A DNA stretch of 64,000 nt from Ruminococcus flavefaciens (lineage in GTDB: Bacteria; Bacillota; Clostridia; Oscillospirales; Ruminococcaceae), in contig NZ_FPIP01000011.1 in NCBI RefSeq assembly GCF_900119075.1, positions 62,001-126,000 on the forward strand, written 5' to 3'. A program made the position numbers and the translations under genes. Below, one piece after another: positions 53,298 to 62,465 of the stretch. The notes under the pieces were generated by a model. It had not been told where the DNA came from. It did no database searches and worked only from the letters and a program-made list of their open reading frames with translations. Numbering within the stretch: the first letter of the stretch is position 1; each line of letters starts with the position of its first letter.

Positions 53298-53507
53298 ATG
53301 GCTGGAAGAATCAAGATCAATACTGAATTTATCAAGCTTGACTCTCTTTTGAAGTTTGCTTCACTGGTAAACTCAGGCGGAGAAGCAAAGCAGCTCATAC
53401 AGAACGGTGAGGTCCTTGTAAACGGCGAGGTCTGCACTATGAGAGGCAAGAAGATACGCCCAGGCGACGCAGTTTACGTGAACTGCCAAGAGGTAATCGT
53501 AGAGTGA
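53298..53507 (+). CDS. yaaA: S4-domain RNA-binding protein YaaA
   Basis: 69 aa. S4 domain [32 protein letters not shown]. Conserved between dnaN and recF in Firmicutes. Its stop overlaps the GTG start of recF. Confidence 0.9.
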   Translation: MAGRIKINTEFIKLDSLLKFASLVNSGGEAKQLIQNGEVLVNGEVCTMRGKKIRPGDAVYVNCQEVIVE

Positions 53508-54652
53508 TAGTCACCTACGCTGACATTGACGGCTTCAAGAATCTCAGCGGCATTTCCTTTGCTCCCGATCCTAAATACAATATCATCGCAGGTCCTAATG
53601 CTCAGGGAAAGACAAATCTTCTCGAAGCAATGTGGATACTTTCGGGCTGCAAGAGCTTTCGCGGCTCAAAGGAAAAGGACTATATCTGCCTTGGCGGAAA
53701 CCGCATGGAATCCAAAATAAAGATACGCGACAGCGTCCGCGAGCAGAAAATAACCTTTGAGATGACCAGAAGCGCCTCAAATCCAAAGAATATCACGCTG
53801 AACGGCGTAAAACAAAAGGGCACGAGAGCTCTTTTCGACGTGTTCAAGTGCATAGCCTTTATACCAGACGACGTTGATATTATCAAGGGTTCGCCCGAAA
53901 AAAGGCGTAATTTCGTGGATATGGCAGCTTCACAGCTCAATCCCGTCTTTGTCATGCACATCAATAAAAACAATGCCATAATGAACCAGCGGAATGCTCT
54001 GCTGAAAGGCATTATGCAGGGAAATACCGACCGCGGTATCCTTGAGATATGGGACAGACAGGCTTCACGCGAGGGAGCAGTCATCTCCTATATGCGCCAT
54101 GAGTATATACAGAAGTTCAACTCTATATGCGGCAGGCTCTACCGCACCATTTCGGGCGGTACAGAGGAGCTTGAACTGGAATACAAGTCCAATGTTTTCC
54201 GTCCCGAGGACTTTGAGAAGCCCTGCGGCGACGAGGCATATGAGCAGTATTACAGAAAGCTTGCGGAAACTGCCGAATACGACGTCAGAACGGGAAGCAC
54301 CCATGCAGGCGTGAACCGCGACGAGATACTCATCAAGATAAACGGCGTAAGCGCCAAGGACTACGGCTCACAGGGACAGATAAAGAGCGCCGCGCTGGTC
54401 ATGAAGCTGGCGCAGGCTGAGATATTCATGCAGAAGTCAAAGGACGCTCCTGTCATATTCCTTGACGATGTCATGGGCGAGCTTGACGAGAACCGTCAGC
54501 GGTTCGTGTTCGACATGATAAAGGATATGCAGGTGTTCATAACAACTCCCAACGAGAACGCGCTCCTGCCTGAAATTAAGGGCAAGATACTGCGTATAAG
54601 CGGCGGCAGCATAGCAGAGGTGGAAGAAAATGTATCTTCACATAGGGAATAA
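53504..54652 (+). CDS. recF: DNA replication and repair protein RecF
   Basis: 382 aa. Walker [14 protein letters not shown] (about 30-42), signature region [20 protein letters not shown], Walker [13 protein letters not shown]. Loads RecA at gaps. GTG start at 53504 overlapping yaaA by 4 bases, SD AGAGG. Confidence 0.96.
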   Translation: MIVTYADIDGFKNLSGISFAPDPKYNIIAGPNAQGKTNLLEAMWILSGCKSFRGSKEKDYICLGGNRMESKIKIRDSVREQKITFEMTRSASNPKNITLNGVKQKGTRALFDVFKCIAFIPDDVDIIKGSPEKRRNFVDMAASQLNPVFVMHINKNNAIMNQRNALLKGIMQGNTDRGILEIWDRQASREGAVISYMRHEYIQKFNSICGRLYRTISGGTEELELEYKSNVFRPEDFEKPCGDEAYEQYYRKLAETAEYDVRTGSTHAGVNRDEILIKINGVSAKDYGSQGQIKSAALVMKLAQAEIFMQKSKDAPVIFLDDVMGELDENRQRFVFDMIKDMQVFITTPNENALLPEIKGKILRISGGSIAEVEENVSSHRE

Positions 54653-54890
54653 CTACTCCGTTGACCTGAGAGATGTGGTAGGAATTTTCGACATTGAGAA
54701 TACAACTGTTGAAAAGTGTACCAAGAAGCTTCTGGAACGTGCCGAAAAGGAGCACAAATGCGTGTATACCACCTATGAAATGCCGAAAAGCTTCATAGTT
54801 ACCGTAAAAAACGGCAAAGAGAGGGTGTATATCTCCCAGCTTTCGGCGGCAACATTGCGGAAACGCCTTAAAGAAGGCGGAGGATTCTGA
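54630..54890 (+). CDS. remB: DUF370 protein, RemB-like
   Basis: 86 aa. [23 protein letters not shown] is the conserved start of the extracellular-matrix regulator family; the position after recF matches B. subtilis remB (yaaB). Overlaps recF by 23 bases. Confidence 0.9.
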   Translation: MYLHIGNNYSVDLRDVVGIFDIENTTVEKCTKKLLERAEKEHKCVYTTYEMPKSFIVTVKNGKERVYISQLSAATLRKRLKEGGGF

Positions 54891-54891
54891 A

Positions 54892-55416
54892 ATGGAGCAT
54901 TCTGACCGTAAATTAAACAGATTGCAGAATTACGATTATTCTCGGAATGGTCTGTATTTCATTACCATATGCACAAAAGACAGAATACCGTATTTATCGG
55001 AAATACACGATGTAGGGAACGCCGCCCTCGGCGTTCCAATCGTAAAACTGACGGAATACGGTGAAATTGTAAATGACAATATCAAAAAAATCAATGAAAT
55101 ATACAGATATGTTTCTGTTACGAAATATGTGATAATGCCGGATCATATCCATATGATATTATTTGTTTCGGATTTTGAAGATAGGTTCGTAAATTGCGGA
55201 ACGCCGAGGGCGGCGTTCCCTACAAAATCCGTTTCTCAGATAATTAACGGATTAAAATCAATATCTACGAAACAAATTGGCTTTTCAATATGGCAAAAAT
55301 CTTTCCACGACCATATAATCCGCAATGAAAAAGAATTTCTCGAAATTTGCGATTACATCGACAATAATCCCATAAATTGGGTAAATGACATATACAACCA
55401 AAATTATTGGAGGTAA
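54892..55416 (+). CDS. REP-associated tyrosine transposase (RAYT, Y1/HUH family)
   Basis: 174 aa. NGLYFITICTKDR at 20-32, HUH metal site PDHIHMIL near 82-89, and catalytic Tyr in ICDYIDNNPINW near the C-terminus; complete and apparently functional. It begins one base after the remB stop and its last codons contain the SD of gyrB, so it is embedded in the dnaA-gyrA operon without breaking it. Two 26-27-base palindromes that match the GTAG-headed REP family lie in its frame, coding GNAALGVP and CGTPRAAFP. RAYTs cut and rejoin REP DNA as single strands. Confidence 0.88.
   Translation: MEHSDRKLNRLQNYDYSRNGLYFITICTKDRIPYLSEIHDVGNAALGVPIVKLTEYGEIVNDNIKKINEIYRYVSVTKYVIMPDHIHMILFVSDFEDRFVNCGTPRAAFPTKSVSQIINGLKSISTKQIGFSIWQKSFHDHIIRNEKEFLEICDYIDNNPINWVNDIYNQNYWR
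55012..55037 (+). repeat. REP-like palindrome inside the RAYT frame (forward)
   Basis: GTAG followed by GGAACGCC-GCCCTC-GGCGTTCC, an 8-bp stem with a 6-base loop. With the preceding T (55011) it is a perfect inverted copy of 55198-55224. Confidence 0.88.
55198..55223 (-). repeat. REP-like palindrome inside the RAYT frame (reverse)
   Basis: Minus-strand copy identical over 27 bases to the one at 55011-55037. The pair is 160 bp apart, in inverted orientation, like a REPIN. Confidence 0.88.
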
Positions 55417-55419
55417 ATC

Positions 55420-57390
55420 ATGAGTCAGCAGAACAACAACTACGATGAAAACGACATACAAGTCCTCGAAGGACTTGAAGCGGTCCGCAAAAGACCGGGT
55501 ATGTACATCGGCTCTACAGGTCCCGGGGGACTCCACCACCTCGTTTACGAGATAGTGGACAACTCTATCGACGAAGCGCTGGCAGGCTATTGTACCGAGA
55601 TAACCGTTGAGATACTTGAAGGCGATATTATCCGCGTTTCCGATAACGGACGCGGTATCCCTGTAGGTATCCACCCTAAGGAAGGCATCTCCGCGGCTAC
55701 AGTCGTTTATACTATTCTCCATGCAGGCGGTAAGTTCGGCGGCGGCGGATATAAGGTATCAGGCGGTCTCCACGGCGTTGGCGCGTCAGTAGTAAACGCA
55801 CTTTCAGAATGGCTGGAGCTCACTGTCAAGGACGGCGAGCACGTTTACTTCCAGCGTTTCGAGCGCGGTCATTACGATGAGCAGTTAAAGGTAATAGGTG
55901 ATACCAAGGAAACAGGTACCTCCGTTATGTTCAAGGCTGACGGAGAGATATTCGAGAGCACTGTTTACGATTACGAAGTGCTTTTAAAGCGTCTCCGCGA
56001 GCAGGCTTTCCTTAACGCAGGCATAAAGATAGTTTTCACAGATAAGCGCGACAGCGAGAATATCCAGACGGAAACTCTCCACTATGAGGGCGGTATCCGT
56101 CAGTTCGTAGAGCATATCCACGCTACAAGAGGACTTGAAGCTCTCAGCGGCGAGGTAGTTTATATTTCTGGTACTCAGGGAGATTCCTTTGCTGAGGTAG
56201 CTCTCCAGTACAACGACAGCTATAATCCCGTAATACTGTCCTTTGCAAACAATATCCATACAAAGGACGGCGGTACTCACGAAACAGGCTTCAAGAACGC
56301 TCTCCTGAAGGTAATAAACGAATACGGCAAGAAATTCGGAAAATTCAAGGAAAAGGAAAGCTCAAAAAAGGGCAAGGACGCTCCTAAAAAGGAGATAGAG
56401 AGCCTTAAAAGAGACGATGTTCTCGAAGGACTTACAGCTATCGTATCTGTAAAGCTGACAGAGTGCGAATTTGAGGGACAAACAAAGGGACGTCTCGGAA
56501 ATCCCGAGGTAAAGCCATTTGTAGAGAATCTTGTCACAGAGAAGCTGATGAATTTCCTTGAGGAAAATCCTGAGATAGCAAATATAATTTTTGAGAAGTG
56601 CCTTTCCGCATACAGGGCAAGAGAAGCCGCAAAGCGTGCAAGAGACGCCGAGCGCAAGAAGAACGCATTCGGAAACAGCTCAATGCCCGAAAAGCTTGCG
56701 GACTGCGCTGAACGCGACGCAAGATACACCGAAGTTTACATCGTCGAGGGAGATTCTGCGGGCGGCTCGGCAAAGCAGGGACGTGACAGACGTTATCAGG
56801 CTATCCTTCCTCTCTGGGGCAAGATGCTCAATGTTGAAAAGGCTCGTATCGACCGTATCTACGGCAACGACAAGCTTGAGCCCGTGGTTACTGCTCTCGG
56901 AACAGGTATCGGCGAGGACTTCGACATCGAGAAGCTCCGCTACGGCAAGGTAATAATTATGGCCGATGCCGATGTTGACGGTATGCACATCAGAACGCTT
57001 CTGCTCACATTCTTCTTCCGTTATATGAGACCTCTCATCACCAACGGAAACGTTTATATCGCACAGCCTCCGCTGTTCAGAGTAGAGCGCAAGAAGAAGA
57101 TATACTACGCATTCTCCGAAGAGGAGCGCGACAAGTACATCGCTGAGCTCTCCGAGGACGGCAAGTACAAGGACGTTGAAGTACAGCGCTACAAAGGTCT
57201 TGGTGAAATGGATCCCGAACAGCTCTGGGAGACAACTATGGATCCAGAGCACCGTACTATCGTAAGGATAGGCATGGAGGACGCTCTCAAAGCAGACGAG
57301 ACATTCAGCATACTCATGGGCGACAAGGTAGAGCCAAGACGTAATTTCATCGAGAAAAACGCCAGATTCGCACAGGATCTTGATATCTGA
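55420..57390 (+). CDS. gyrB: DNA gyrase subunit B
   Basis: 656 aa. GHKL ATPase ([35 protein letters not shown]), TOPRIM with [15 protein letters not shown] and [14 protein letters not shown]-terminal [27 protein letters not shown] lies in the last RAYT codons. A stretch near 300-325 ([16 protein letters not shown]) is an added lysine-rich loop. Confidence 0.97.
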   Translation: MSQQNNNYDENDIQVLEGLEAVRKRPGMYIGSTGPGGLHHLVYEIVDNSIDEALAGYCTEITVEILEGDIIRVSDNGRGIPVGIHPKEGISAATVVYTILHAGGKFGGGGYKVSGGLHGVGASVVNALSEWLELTVKDGEHVYFQRFERGHYDEQLKVIGDTKETGTSVMFKADGEIFESTVYDYEVLLKRLREQAFLNAGIKIVFTDKRDSENIQTETLHYEGGIRQFVEHIHATRGLEALSGEVVYISGTQGDSFAEVALQYNDSYNPVILSFANNIHTKDGGTHETGFKNALLKVINEYGKKFGKFKEKESSKKGKDAPKKEIESLKRDDVLEGLTAIVSVKLTECEFEGQTKGRLGNPEVKPFVENLVTEKLMNFLEENPEIANIIFEKCLSAYRAREAAKRARDAERKKNAFGNSSMPEKLADCAERDARYTEVYIVEGDSAGGSAKQGRDRRYQAILPLWGKMLNVEKARIDRIYGNDKLEPVVTALGTGIGEDFDIEKLRYGKVIIMADADVDGMHIRTLLLTFFFRYMRPLITNGNVYIAQPPLFRVERKKKIYYAFSEEERDKYIAELSEDGKYKDVEVQRYKGLGEMDPEQLWETTMDPEHRTIVRIGMEDALKADETFSILMGDKVEPRRNFIEKNARFAQDLDI

Positions 57391-57401
57391 CGGGAGTACT
57401 T

Positions 57402-57995
57402 ATGGAAGAAAATTACAAGCTTGAAAAGGAATACAAGGTACCTGCGGACACATTCCGCGACGCTTACCTTGAATTCCAGAAAAAATACGTTTATCCGAAA
57501 AGCTACGTTTATATGGCGATATTCGGAGTTTTGGCGATAGTTCTGCTGATATTCGGCATATTTGCAATGCATGACGCTCCGAAAAAGCAGAAATACATCA
57601 TGTATCTTGCTTTTATCGTTGCCGCAGCCTTTTCTCTGCGCGAGTGGTTTAATCCCCGTAAAATGCGCCGCAGTCTTACAGATTCCGTAAGAGCGCTGGG
57701 CGAGCCAATATACAAAATAGGCATTGGCGACAAATTCGTCGATATTTCTACAGTTTCCGACGACCTCAGCAATATCGTTGAGCCTGAGGAAGAAGAAAAA
57801 GGCGAAGAAGATACCGAGGACATTACCGAAACAGATCCTCTCCCCGAAAAGACAAGGATAAATGTTGACGAGGGCTTTCAGCTCATGGAGTACGACAGGT
57901 TCTTCCTCATGCTGGCAGGAAAGGAAATGTTCTATATACTCCCTAAGGACGGTTTTTCGGAGTCTGAGCTGAAAATAGTAAGAGATATAAAGTAA
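57402..57995 (+). CDS. Uncharacterised membrane protein between gyrB and gyrA
   Basis: 197 aa. Two membrane helices (about 36-55 and 64-83), an acidic loop (EEEEKGEEDTEDITETD near 128-144) and a C-terminal domain with YDRFFLMLAGKEMFYILPKDGFSESEL, which resembles YcxB-like C-terminal domains. Function unknown. 11 bp after gyrB, so co-transcribed. Confidence 0.7.
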   Translation: MEENYKLEKEYKVPADTFRDAYLEFQKKYVYPKSYVYMAIFGVLAIVLLIFGIFAMHDAPKKQKYIMYLAFIVAAAFSLREWFNPRKMRRSLTDSVRALGEPIYKIGIGDKFVDISTVSDDLSNIVEPEEEEKGEEDTEDITETDPLPEKTRINVDEGFQLMEYDRFFLMLAGKEMFYILPKDGFSESELKIVRDIK

Positions 57996-58039
57996 CAAAC
58001 CCCATTTCAAAATAAATTCAATTCTCTCAGGAGGAAAAA

Positions 58040-60670
58040 ATGCTTTACACAGACAACTCAAAGGTAATAAATACCGAGATAGTTGACGAAATGGAAAATT
58101 CCATGCTCAATTATGCCATGTCGGTAATTGTTTCCAGAGCGCTCCCCGATGTAAGAGACGGTCTGAAGCCTGTACACAGAAGAATACTGTACACGCTCCA
58201 TGAAAACGGACTTACTCCCGAGAAGCCCTACCGTAAATGCGCCGATACCGTCGGTGCGGTACTGGGACGATATCACCCACACGGCGACGCGTCGGTATAT
58301 GACGCTCTGGTAAGACTTGCACAGGACTTCTCTATGAGATATCCTCTGGTCGACGGTCACGGAAACTTCGGCTCCATCGACGGCGACGGACCTGCGGCTT
58401 ACCGTTATACCGAGGCTAAAATGGCAAAGCTCACCCTTGATATGCTCACGGATATCAACAAGGAGACTGTTGACTTCGTATCCAACTATGATGACCGTCT
58501 CAAAGAGCCTGCCGTACTTCCCTCACGTTTCCCGAATCTTCTGGTAAACGGCTCTGTAGGTATCGCCGTTGGTATGGCTACAAATATACCTCCCCACAAT
58601 CTGGGCGAGGTCATCGACGCATTGCAGCTCCTTATCGACGATCCCGACTGTACCCTTGAACAGCTCATGGAGCACATTCAGGGACCGGACTTCCCGACAG
58701 GCGGTATAATCATGGGCAGAGCAGGTATCCGCGCAGCCTATGCAACAGGAAAGGGCAAGATAACCCTCCGCAGCCGTACTCACTTCGAGGAGATAAAGGG
58801 CAGAAACTGCATCATCATCGACGAGATACCCTATATGCTCCGTAAGGAGAGACTCCTCAAGAGCATAAGCCAGCTTGCAAGAGACAAGCGTATCGAGGGA
58901 CTTTATGACCTCCGCGACGAGTCCGACAAGGAGGGTATGAGAGTCGTTATCGAGCTGAAAAAGGACGCTGTACCGAATATCGTCCTCAACAAGCTCTTTG
59001 CACTGACACAGCTTCAGGACACAGTTGGTATCATCATGCTTGCTCTGGTAAACAACGAGCCTAAGATACTCACTCTGAAGCAGATGCTCCAGCACTACCT
59101 TGATTTCCAGGTTGATGTTATCCAGAGAAGAACACGTTTCGACCTCCGCAAGGCTCTCGAAAGAGCCCACATTTTACAGGGCTTCGTGCTTGCGGCTGAT
59201 TATATCGACGAGGTAATCGACATAATCCGCTCCAGCGCTACCGTTCAGGAGGCAAAGGACCGCATGATAGAGCGCTTCAAGGACGTTGATATGTCAGCTC
59301 TCCTTGACCGCGCACAGTACGACCTCACAGGACTTCACATCGAGGCTCAGACAGGTCTTTCACAGGAACAGGCTGAGGCTATCGTTCAGATGAGATTAGG
59401 ACAGCTGACAGGTCTCGAAAGACAGAAGATAACTGACGAGTTATACGCACTTCTCACCAAGATATCCGACTTTGAGGATATACTCGCAGACGTTAACCGT
59501 GTATATCAGATAATCATGGACGACCTCAACGTTATCCGCAAGAAGTTCAGCGACAAGCGCCGTACTGACATCGAAAACGTCAGCGGCGAAGTCGATATCG
59601 AGGACCTTATCCCCGAGGAGGACTGCGTTGTTACTCTCACAAACAACGGCTACATCAAGCGTATGCCGCTGACAGAGTACAAGACACAGCACCGCGGCGG
59701 ACGCGGAATCACGGGTATGAAGCAGCGTGATGAGGACTTCGTTGAGGAAATGTTCATCTGCGGTTCTCACGACAATATCCTGTTCATATCCAACAAGGGT
59801 ATCATGTACAAGCTGAAATGCTATGAAGTTCCCGACGGTTCAAAGGCTTCGAGAGGCTTCAATCTCATAAATCTGCTTCCTCTCACAGAAAATGAGAAGA
59901 TAGCGGCTATGATAAAGACCACTGACTTCAACGATGACAAGTTCATCACCATGGTCACAAAGAACGGCAAGATAAAGAGAACTAACCTCTCACTCTACAA
60001 GAACGTCCGCAAGAACGGTCTTATCGCTATAGGACTTGATGAGGGCGACGAGATAGAGGGAGTTCGTATGACCGACGGCAATGCTCAGCTCTTCGTTGCA
60101 ACTCACAACGGTATGGCTATCCGCCTTGAAGAGAGCAAGATAAGAGCACTTTCACGTTCAGCTCACGGCGTAAGAGCAATCAAGCTCCGCGACGGCGACT
60201 ACGTTGTAAGTATGGCAAGAGTCCGCGAGGGAGCTTCGCTACTTACCGTTACCGAGAACGGCTACGGCAAGAAGACCGACCTTGACAGCTATCGTATCCA
60301 GAACCGCGGCGGCTTCGGACTTACCAACTACAAGACAGACGATATCCGCGGCAAGGTATGCGGTATCAAGATAGTTGACGAGGAAGACGATATTATCCTC
60401 GTTTCAAGCGACGGTATCATTATCAGAATACTTGCCAGCGATATCCGTATCATGGGACGTATCGCAAAGGGCGTCCGTGTTATGAGAGTCAACGAGGGTG
60501 CGAATGTAGTTGCATTCACCCGTGCCGAGCACGACGACAATGCCGAGACCGAAAAAGTAGAGCAGCTTACAGAGGAGCAGCTCAAGGAGGCAGAAGCCGA
60601 GGCTGCACTTGAGGAGCAGAACGAGGTAGTCGTTGAAGCAGAGCCCGATGACGACGATAACGAGGAATAA
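58040..60670 (+). CDS. gyrA: DNA gyrase subunit A
   Basis: 876 aa. Active Tyr123 in AAYRYTEAK; QRDR segment YHPHGDASVYD has Ala84 where E. coli has Ser83, with Asp88 kept; GyrA-box QRGGRGITGMK-type motif in the C-terminal propeller. The last 45 residues are acidic (Glu/Asp). Introduces negative supercoils with GyrB. SD AGGAGG. Confidence 0.97.
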   Translation: MLYTDNSKVINTEIVDEMENSMLNYAMSVIVSRALPDVRDGLKPVHRRILYTLHENGLTPEKPYRKCADTVGAVLGRYHPHGDASVYDALVRLAQDFSMRYPLVDGHGNFGSIDGDGPAAYRYTEAKMAKLTLDMLTDINKETVDFVSNYDDRLKEPAVLPSRFPNLLVNGSVGIAVGMATNIPPHNLGEVIDALQLLIDDPDCTLEQLMEHIQGPDFPTGGIIMGRAGIRAAYATGKGKITLRSRTHFEEIKGRNCIIIDEIPYMLRKERLLKSISQLARDKRIEGLYDLRDESDKEGMRVVIELKKDAVPNIVLNKLFALTQLQDTVGIIMLALVNNEPKILTLKQMLQHYLDFQVDVIQRRTRFDLRKALERAHILQGFVLAADYIDEVIDIIRSSATVQEAKDRMIERFKDVDMSALLDRAQYDLTGLHIEAQTGLSQEQAEAIVQMRLGQLTGLERQKITDELYALLTKISDFEDILADVNRVYQIIMDDLNVIRKKFSDKRRTDIENVSGEVDIEDLIPEEDCVVTLTNNGYIKRMPLTEYKTQHRGGRGITGMKQRDEDFVEEMFICGSHDNILFISNKGIMYKLKCYEVPDGSKASRGFNLINLLPLTENEKIAAMIKTTDFNDDKFITMVTKNGKIKRTNLSLYKNVRKNGLIAIGLDEGDEIEGVRMTDGNAQLFVATHNGMAIRLEESKIRALSRSAHGVRAIKLRDGDYVVSMARVREGASLLTVTENGYGKKTDLDSYRIQNRGGFGLTNYKTDDIRGKVCGIKIVDEEDDIILVSSDGIIIRILASDIRIMGRIAKGVRVMRVNEGANVVAFTRAEHDDNAETEKVEQLTEEQLKEAEAEAALEEQNEVVVEAEPDDDDNEE

Positions 60671-60694
60671 TATCCCACTATAAGGAAAAAATCA

Positions 60695-61492
60695 TTGATA
60701 TACTTTTTGATTGCAGCAGTAATATTTCTGCTCTACGCCGTATTTGAGAACTTCTTTCTGCTTGTTGTCAGGCGCGAAAAGCTTGGCAGCGGCATTAAGA
60801 TAGTACATCTTTCCGATCTGCACAAGCGGTGCTTCGGAGAGGGAAACTCGCGGCTGTGCCGTAAGGTAAGAGCAGAAAAGCCAGATATCATCATATTCAG
60901 CGGCGACCTTGTATCAAGGTCAATAATCACCCTCAGCAATGCTGAGGCGGCGCTGAGGGAGCTGTGCGAAATAGCTCCCGTGTATATGATATACGGCAAC
61001 CACGAGCAGAGCATTTCCGCGGAAATGCGGGGCGAGCTTGAAGCAATGTTTGAGCGGAATCAGCAGATAATGCTGAAAAACCAGCATACCACCGTGAATA
61101 TCCGCGGCAGAGAGCTGAAAATATACGGTCTTATGGAGCATTACGGCGTCTATAAGAAAAACGGCGGCTACCGTGACCTTGACGTTATCGACAAGGCTTA
61201 CGTTGAGGAAAAGCTGGGAAAATGTCCCGAGGGCGAGGTGCTGCTCATTGCTCATAATCCATTTTTCGGCGAAGCCTATGCGGAATGGGGCGCTGATTAC
61301 ACCTTCAGCGGTCATGTACATGGCGGTATAGTGCGGCTTTTCGGAGTTGCAATGCTGTCTCCCGAGCGCAAGTTCTTCCCGAAATATGCCAAGGGAGTCT
61401 ATGACTTCGGCGGCAGGAAGCTCCTTGTTTCGGCAGGTCTTGGAAAGCTGAGGCTTTTCTGTCCGCCCGAGATAGTGGTATACGAAATTTAA
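60695..61492 (+). CDS. Metallophosphoesterase, YkuE/YaeI-like
   Basis: 265 aa from TTG 60695 (SD AAGGA, 7 bases away). One N-terminal membrane helix; metal motifs HLSDLHKR, GDLVSR, GNHEQ, HNPFF, SGHVHGG are complete. Members remove phosphate from lipids or other small substrates at the inner membrane face or outside. 3' end overlaps the convergent MntP-like gene by 4 bases. Confidence 0.88.
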   Translation: MIYFLIAAVIFLLYAVFENFFLLVVRREKLGSGIKIVHLSDLHKRCFGEGNSRLCRKVRAEKPDIIIFSGDLVSRSIITLSNAEAALRELCEIAPVYMIYGNHEQSISAEMRGELEAMFERNQQIMLKNQHTTVNIRGRELKIYGLMEHYGVYKKNGGYRDLDVIDKAYVEEKLGKCPEGEVLLIAHNPFFGEAYAEWGADYTFSGHVHGGIVRLFGVAMLSPERKFFPKYAKGVYDFGGRKLLVSAGLGKLRLFCPPEIVVYEI

Positions 61493-62103
61493 GCCGATAC
61501 TACGGCAAAAATAATGAGAAACAGTCCTCCCGTCCACGAGAGATCGTGGTTCAGGGAGGATATTTTTCTGCCTGTGAGAGAGCCGAGGATAAGTGCGGCA
61601 GCTCCGCATATGAACACCGCCGCCGCTGCGCCTGCAGCGGATATATCAGAGCCGCCGCAGCTGAGTCCCGTAGCGGCAGCGTCAAGGGAGCCTGCAAGGG
61701 CAAGAACAGCGGCTTCGCCTATGGACAGCACCTTTGAGCTGTCCATGTCAACGGCTGAATCGTCGAGACAAAGCTTGACGAAAACAGACAGCTCCCCCAT
61801 TTTCAGGGAAATACCGTCCCTGTCGGAGATATACCTGATGATGTTTCGCAGTATGCTTTTTGCAATATTCAGCGAGCCGATGGTGATAAGCACCACAGTG
61901 CCGATGATATGGATAGTATGGGACGTGATAAACCCCGAAATTATATCAGAAAGGGTTACGGAAATAAATAAAATCGCTGCCGAGAACATATCTATTATGA
62001 AAGCGGAGCTGAGGGGTATCCTTACGCCGCTGTTGCAGCAGGCAGCCGCCGCGAGATAAATGTCGATACTGACGATAAAAGCGAGAAAAAACTCTTTCAG
62101 CAA
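61489..62103 (-). CDS. MntP/YtaF-family membrane protein
   Basis: 204 aa from TTG 62103, 6 bases after SD GGAGGTG (a GTG in the SD itself, 62112, is a poorer start). Six membrane helices in two halves; each half starts with the Asp-containing helix motif (VSIDIYLAAAA and AGSLDAAATGLSCG). The family includes manganese exporter MntP and sporulation protein YtaF. The acidic middle loop (LCLDDSAVDMDS) and overall pattern look nearer to YtaF. Confidence 0.8.
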   Translation of the reverse strand: MLKEFFLAFIVSIDIYLAAAACCNSGVRIPLSSAFIIDMFSAAILFISVTLSDIISGFITSHTIHIIGTVVLITIGSLNIAKSILRNIIRYISDRDGISLKMGELSVFVKLCLDDSAVDMDSSKVLSIGEAAVLALAGSLDAAATGLSCGGSDISAAGAAAAVFICGAAALILGSLTGRKISSLNHDLSWTGGLFLIIFAVVSA

Positions 62104-62149
62104 AATAAACACCTCCGTAGTATCATATGTTTCGGCTCAAAAAAATGAC

Positions 62150-62352
62150 ATTGCAGGGAACGGCGCCCTCGCCGTTCCGCGGTTTCCGAAATGAACTTTA
62201 TTGTTTATTTGTAGGGGCTGATGCCTACATCAGCCCGACCAAACAATAACGTAATTAACGGGGCGATGTGGGTGACTCCCTGTAGTACAGGGAGATGTCC
62301 GCAGGACAGAGGGTACGGGTGCCTGTTAGGCATCGCCCCCTACAAGCTAACG
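62150..62352 (+). repeat. Cluster of REP-like palindromes and CTCCC hairpins
   Basis: 62153-62178: GCAG then GGAACGGC-GCCCTC-GCCGTTCC. 62211-62236: GTAG then GGGCTGATG / CATCAGCCC. 62259-62343: a larger stem GGGGCGATG / CATCGCCCC enclosing a third copy of the CTCCCTGTA/TACAGGGAG plus GTCCGCAGGAC unit, and closing in GTAG (minus strand) with the CCGTTAGCTT flank. The gap 62104-62465 holds these and the next promoter. Confidence 0.78.
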
Positions 62353-62399
62353 GATTATGGATGAAAATGCAAAAAAAGTAAGTTTTTTTTCCGCGAATG

Positions 62400-62428
62400 T
62401 TGCTTTTTTTATGACTTTATGATATAAT
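62400..62428 (+). promoter_or_regulatory. Promoter of the TIM-barrel/nrdR operon
   Basis: TTGCTT (62400-62405), 17-bp spacer, TATAAT (62423-62428). It puts the mRNA start after about 62434. Confidence 0.75.
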
Positions 62429-62465
62429 ACCTATGTGTATCGTTATATTGTTGGGAGGGATAATT

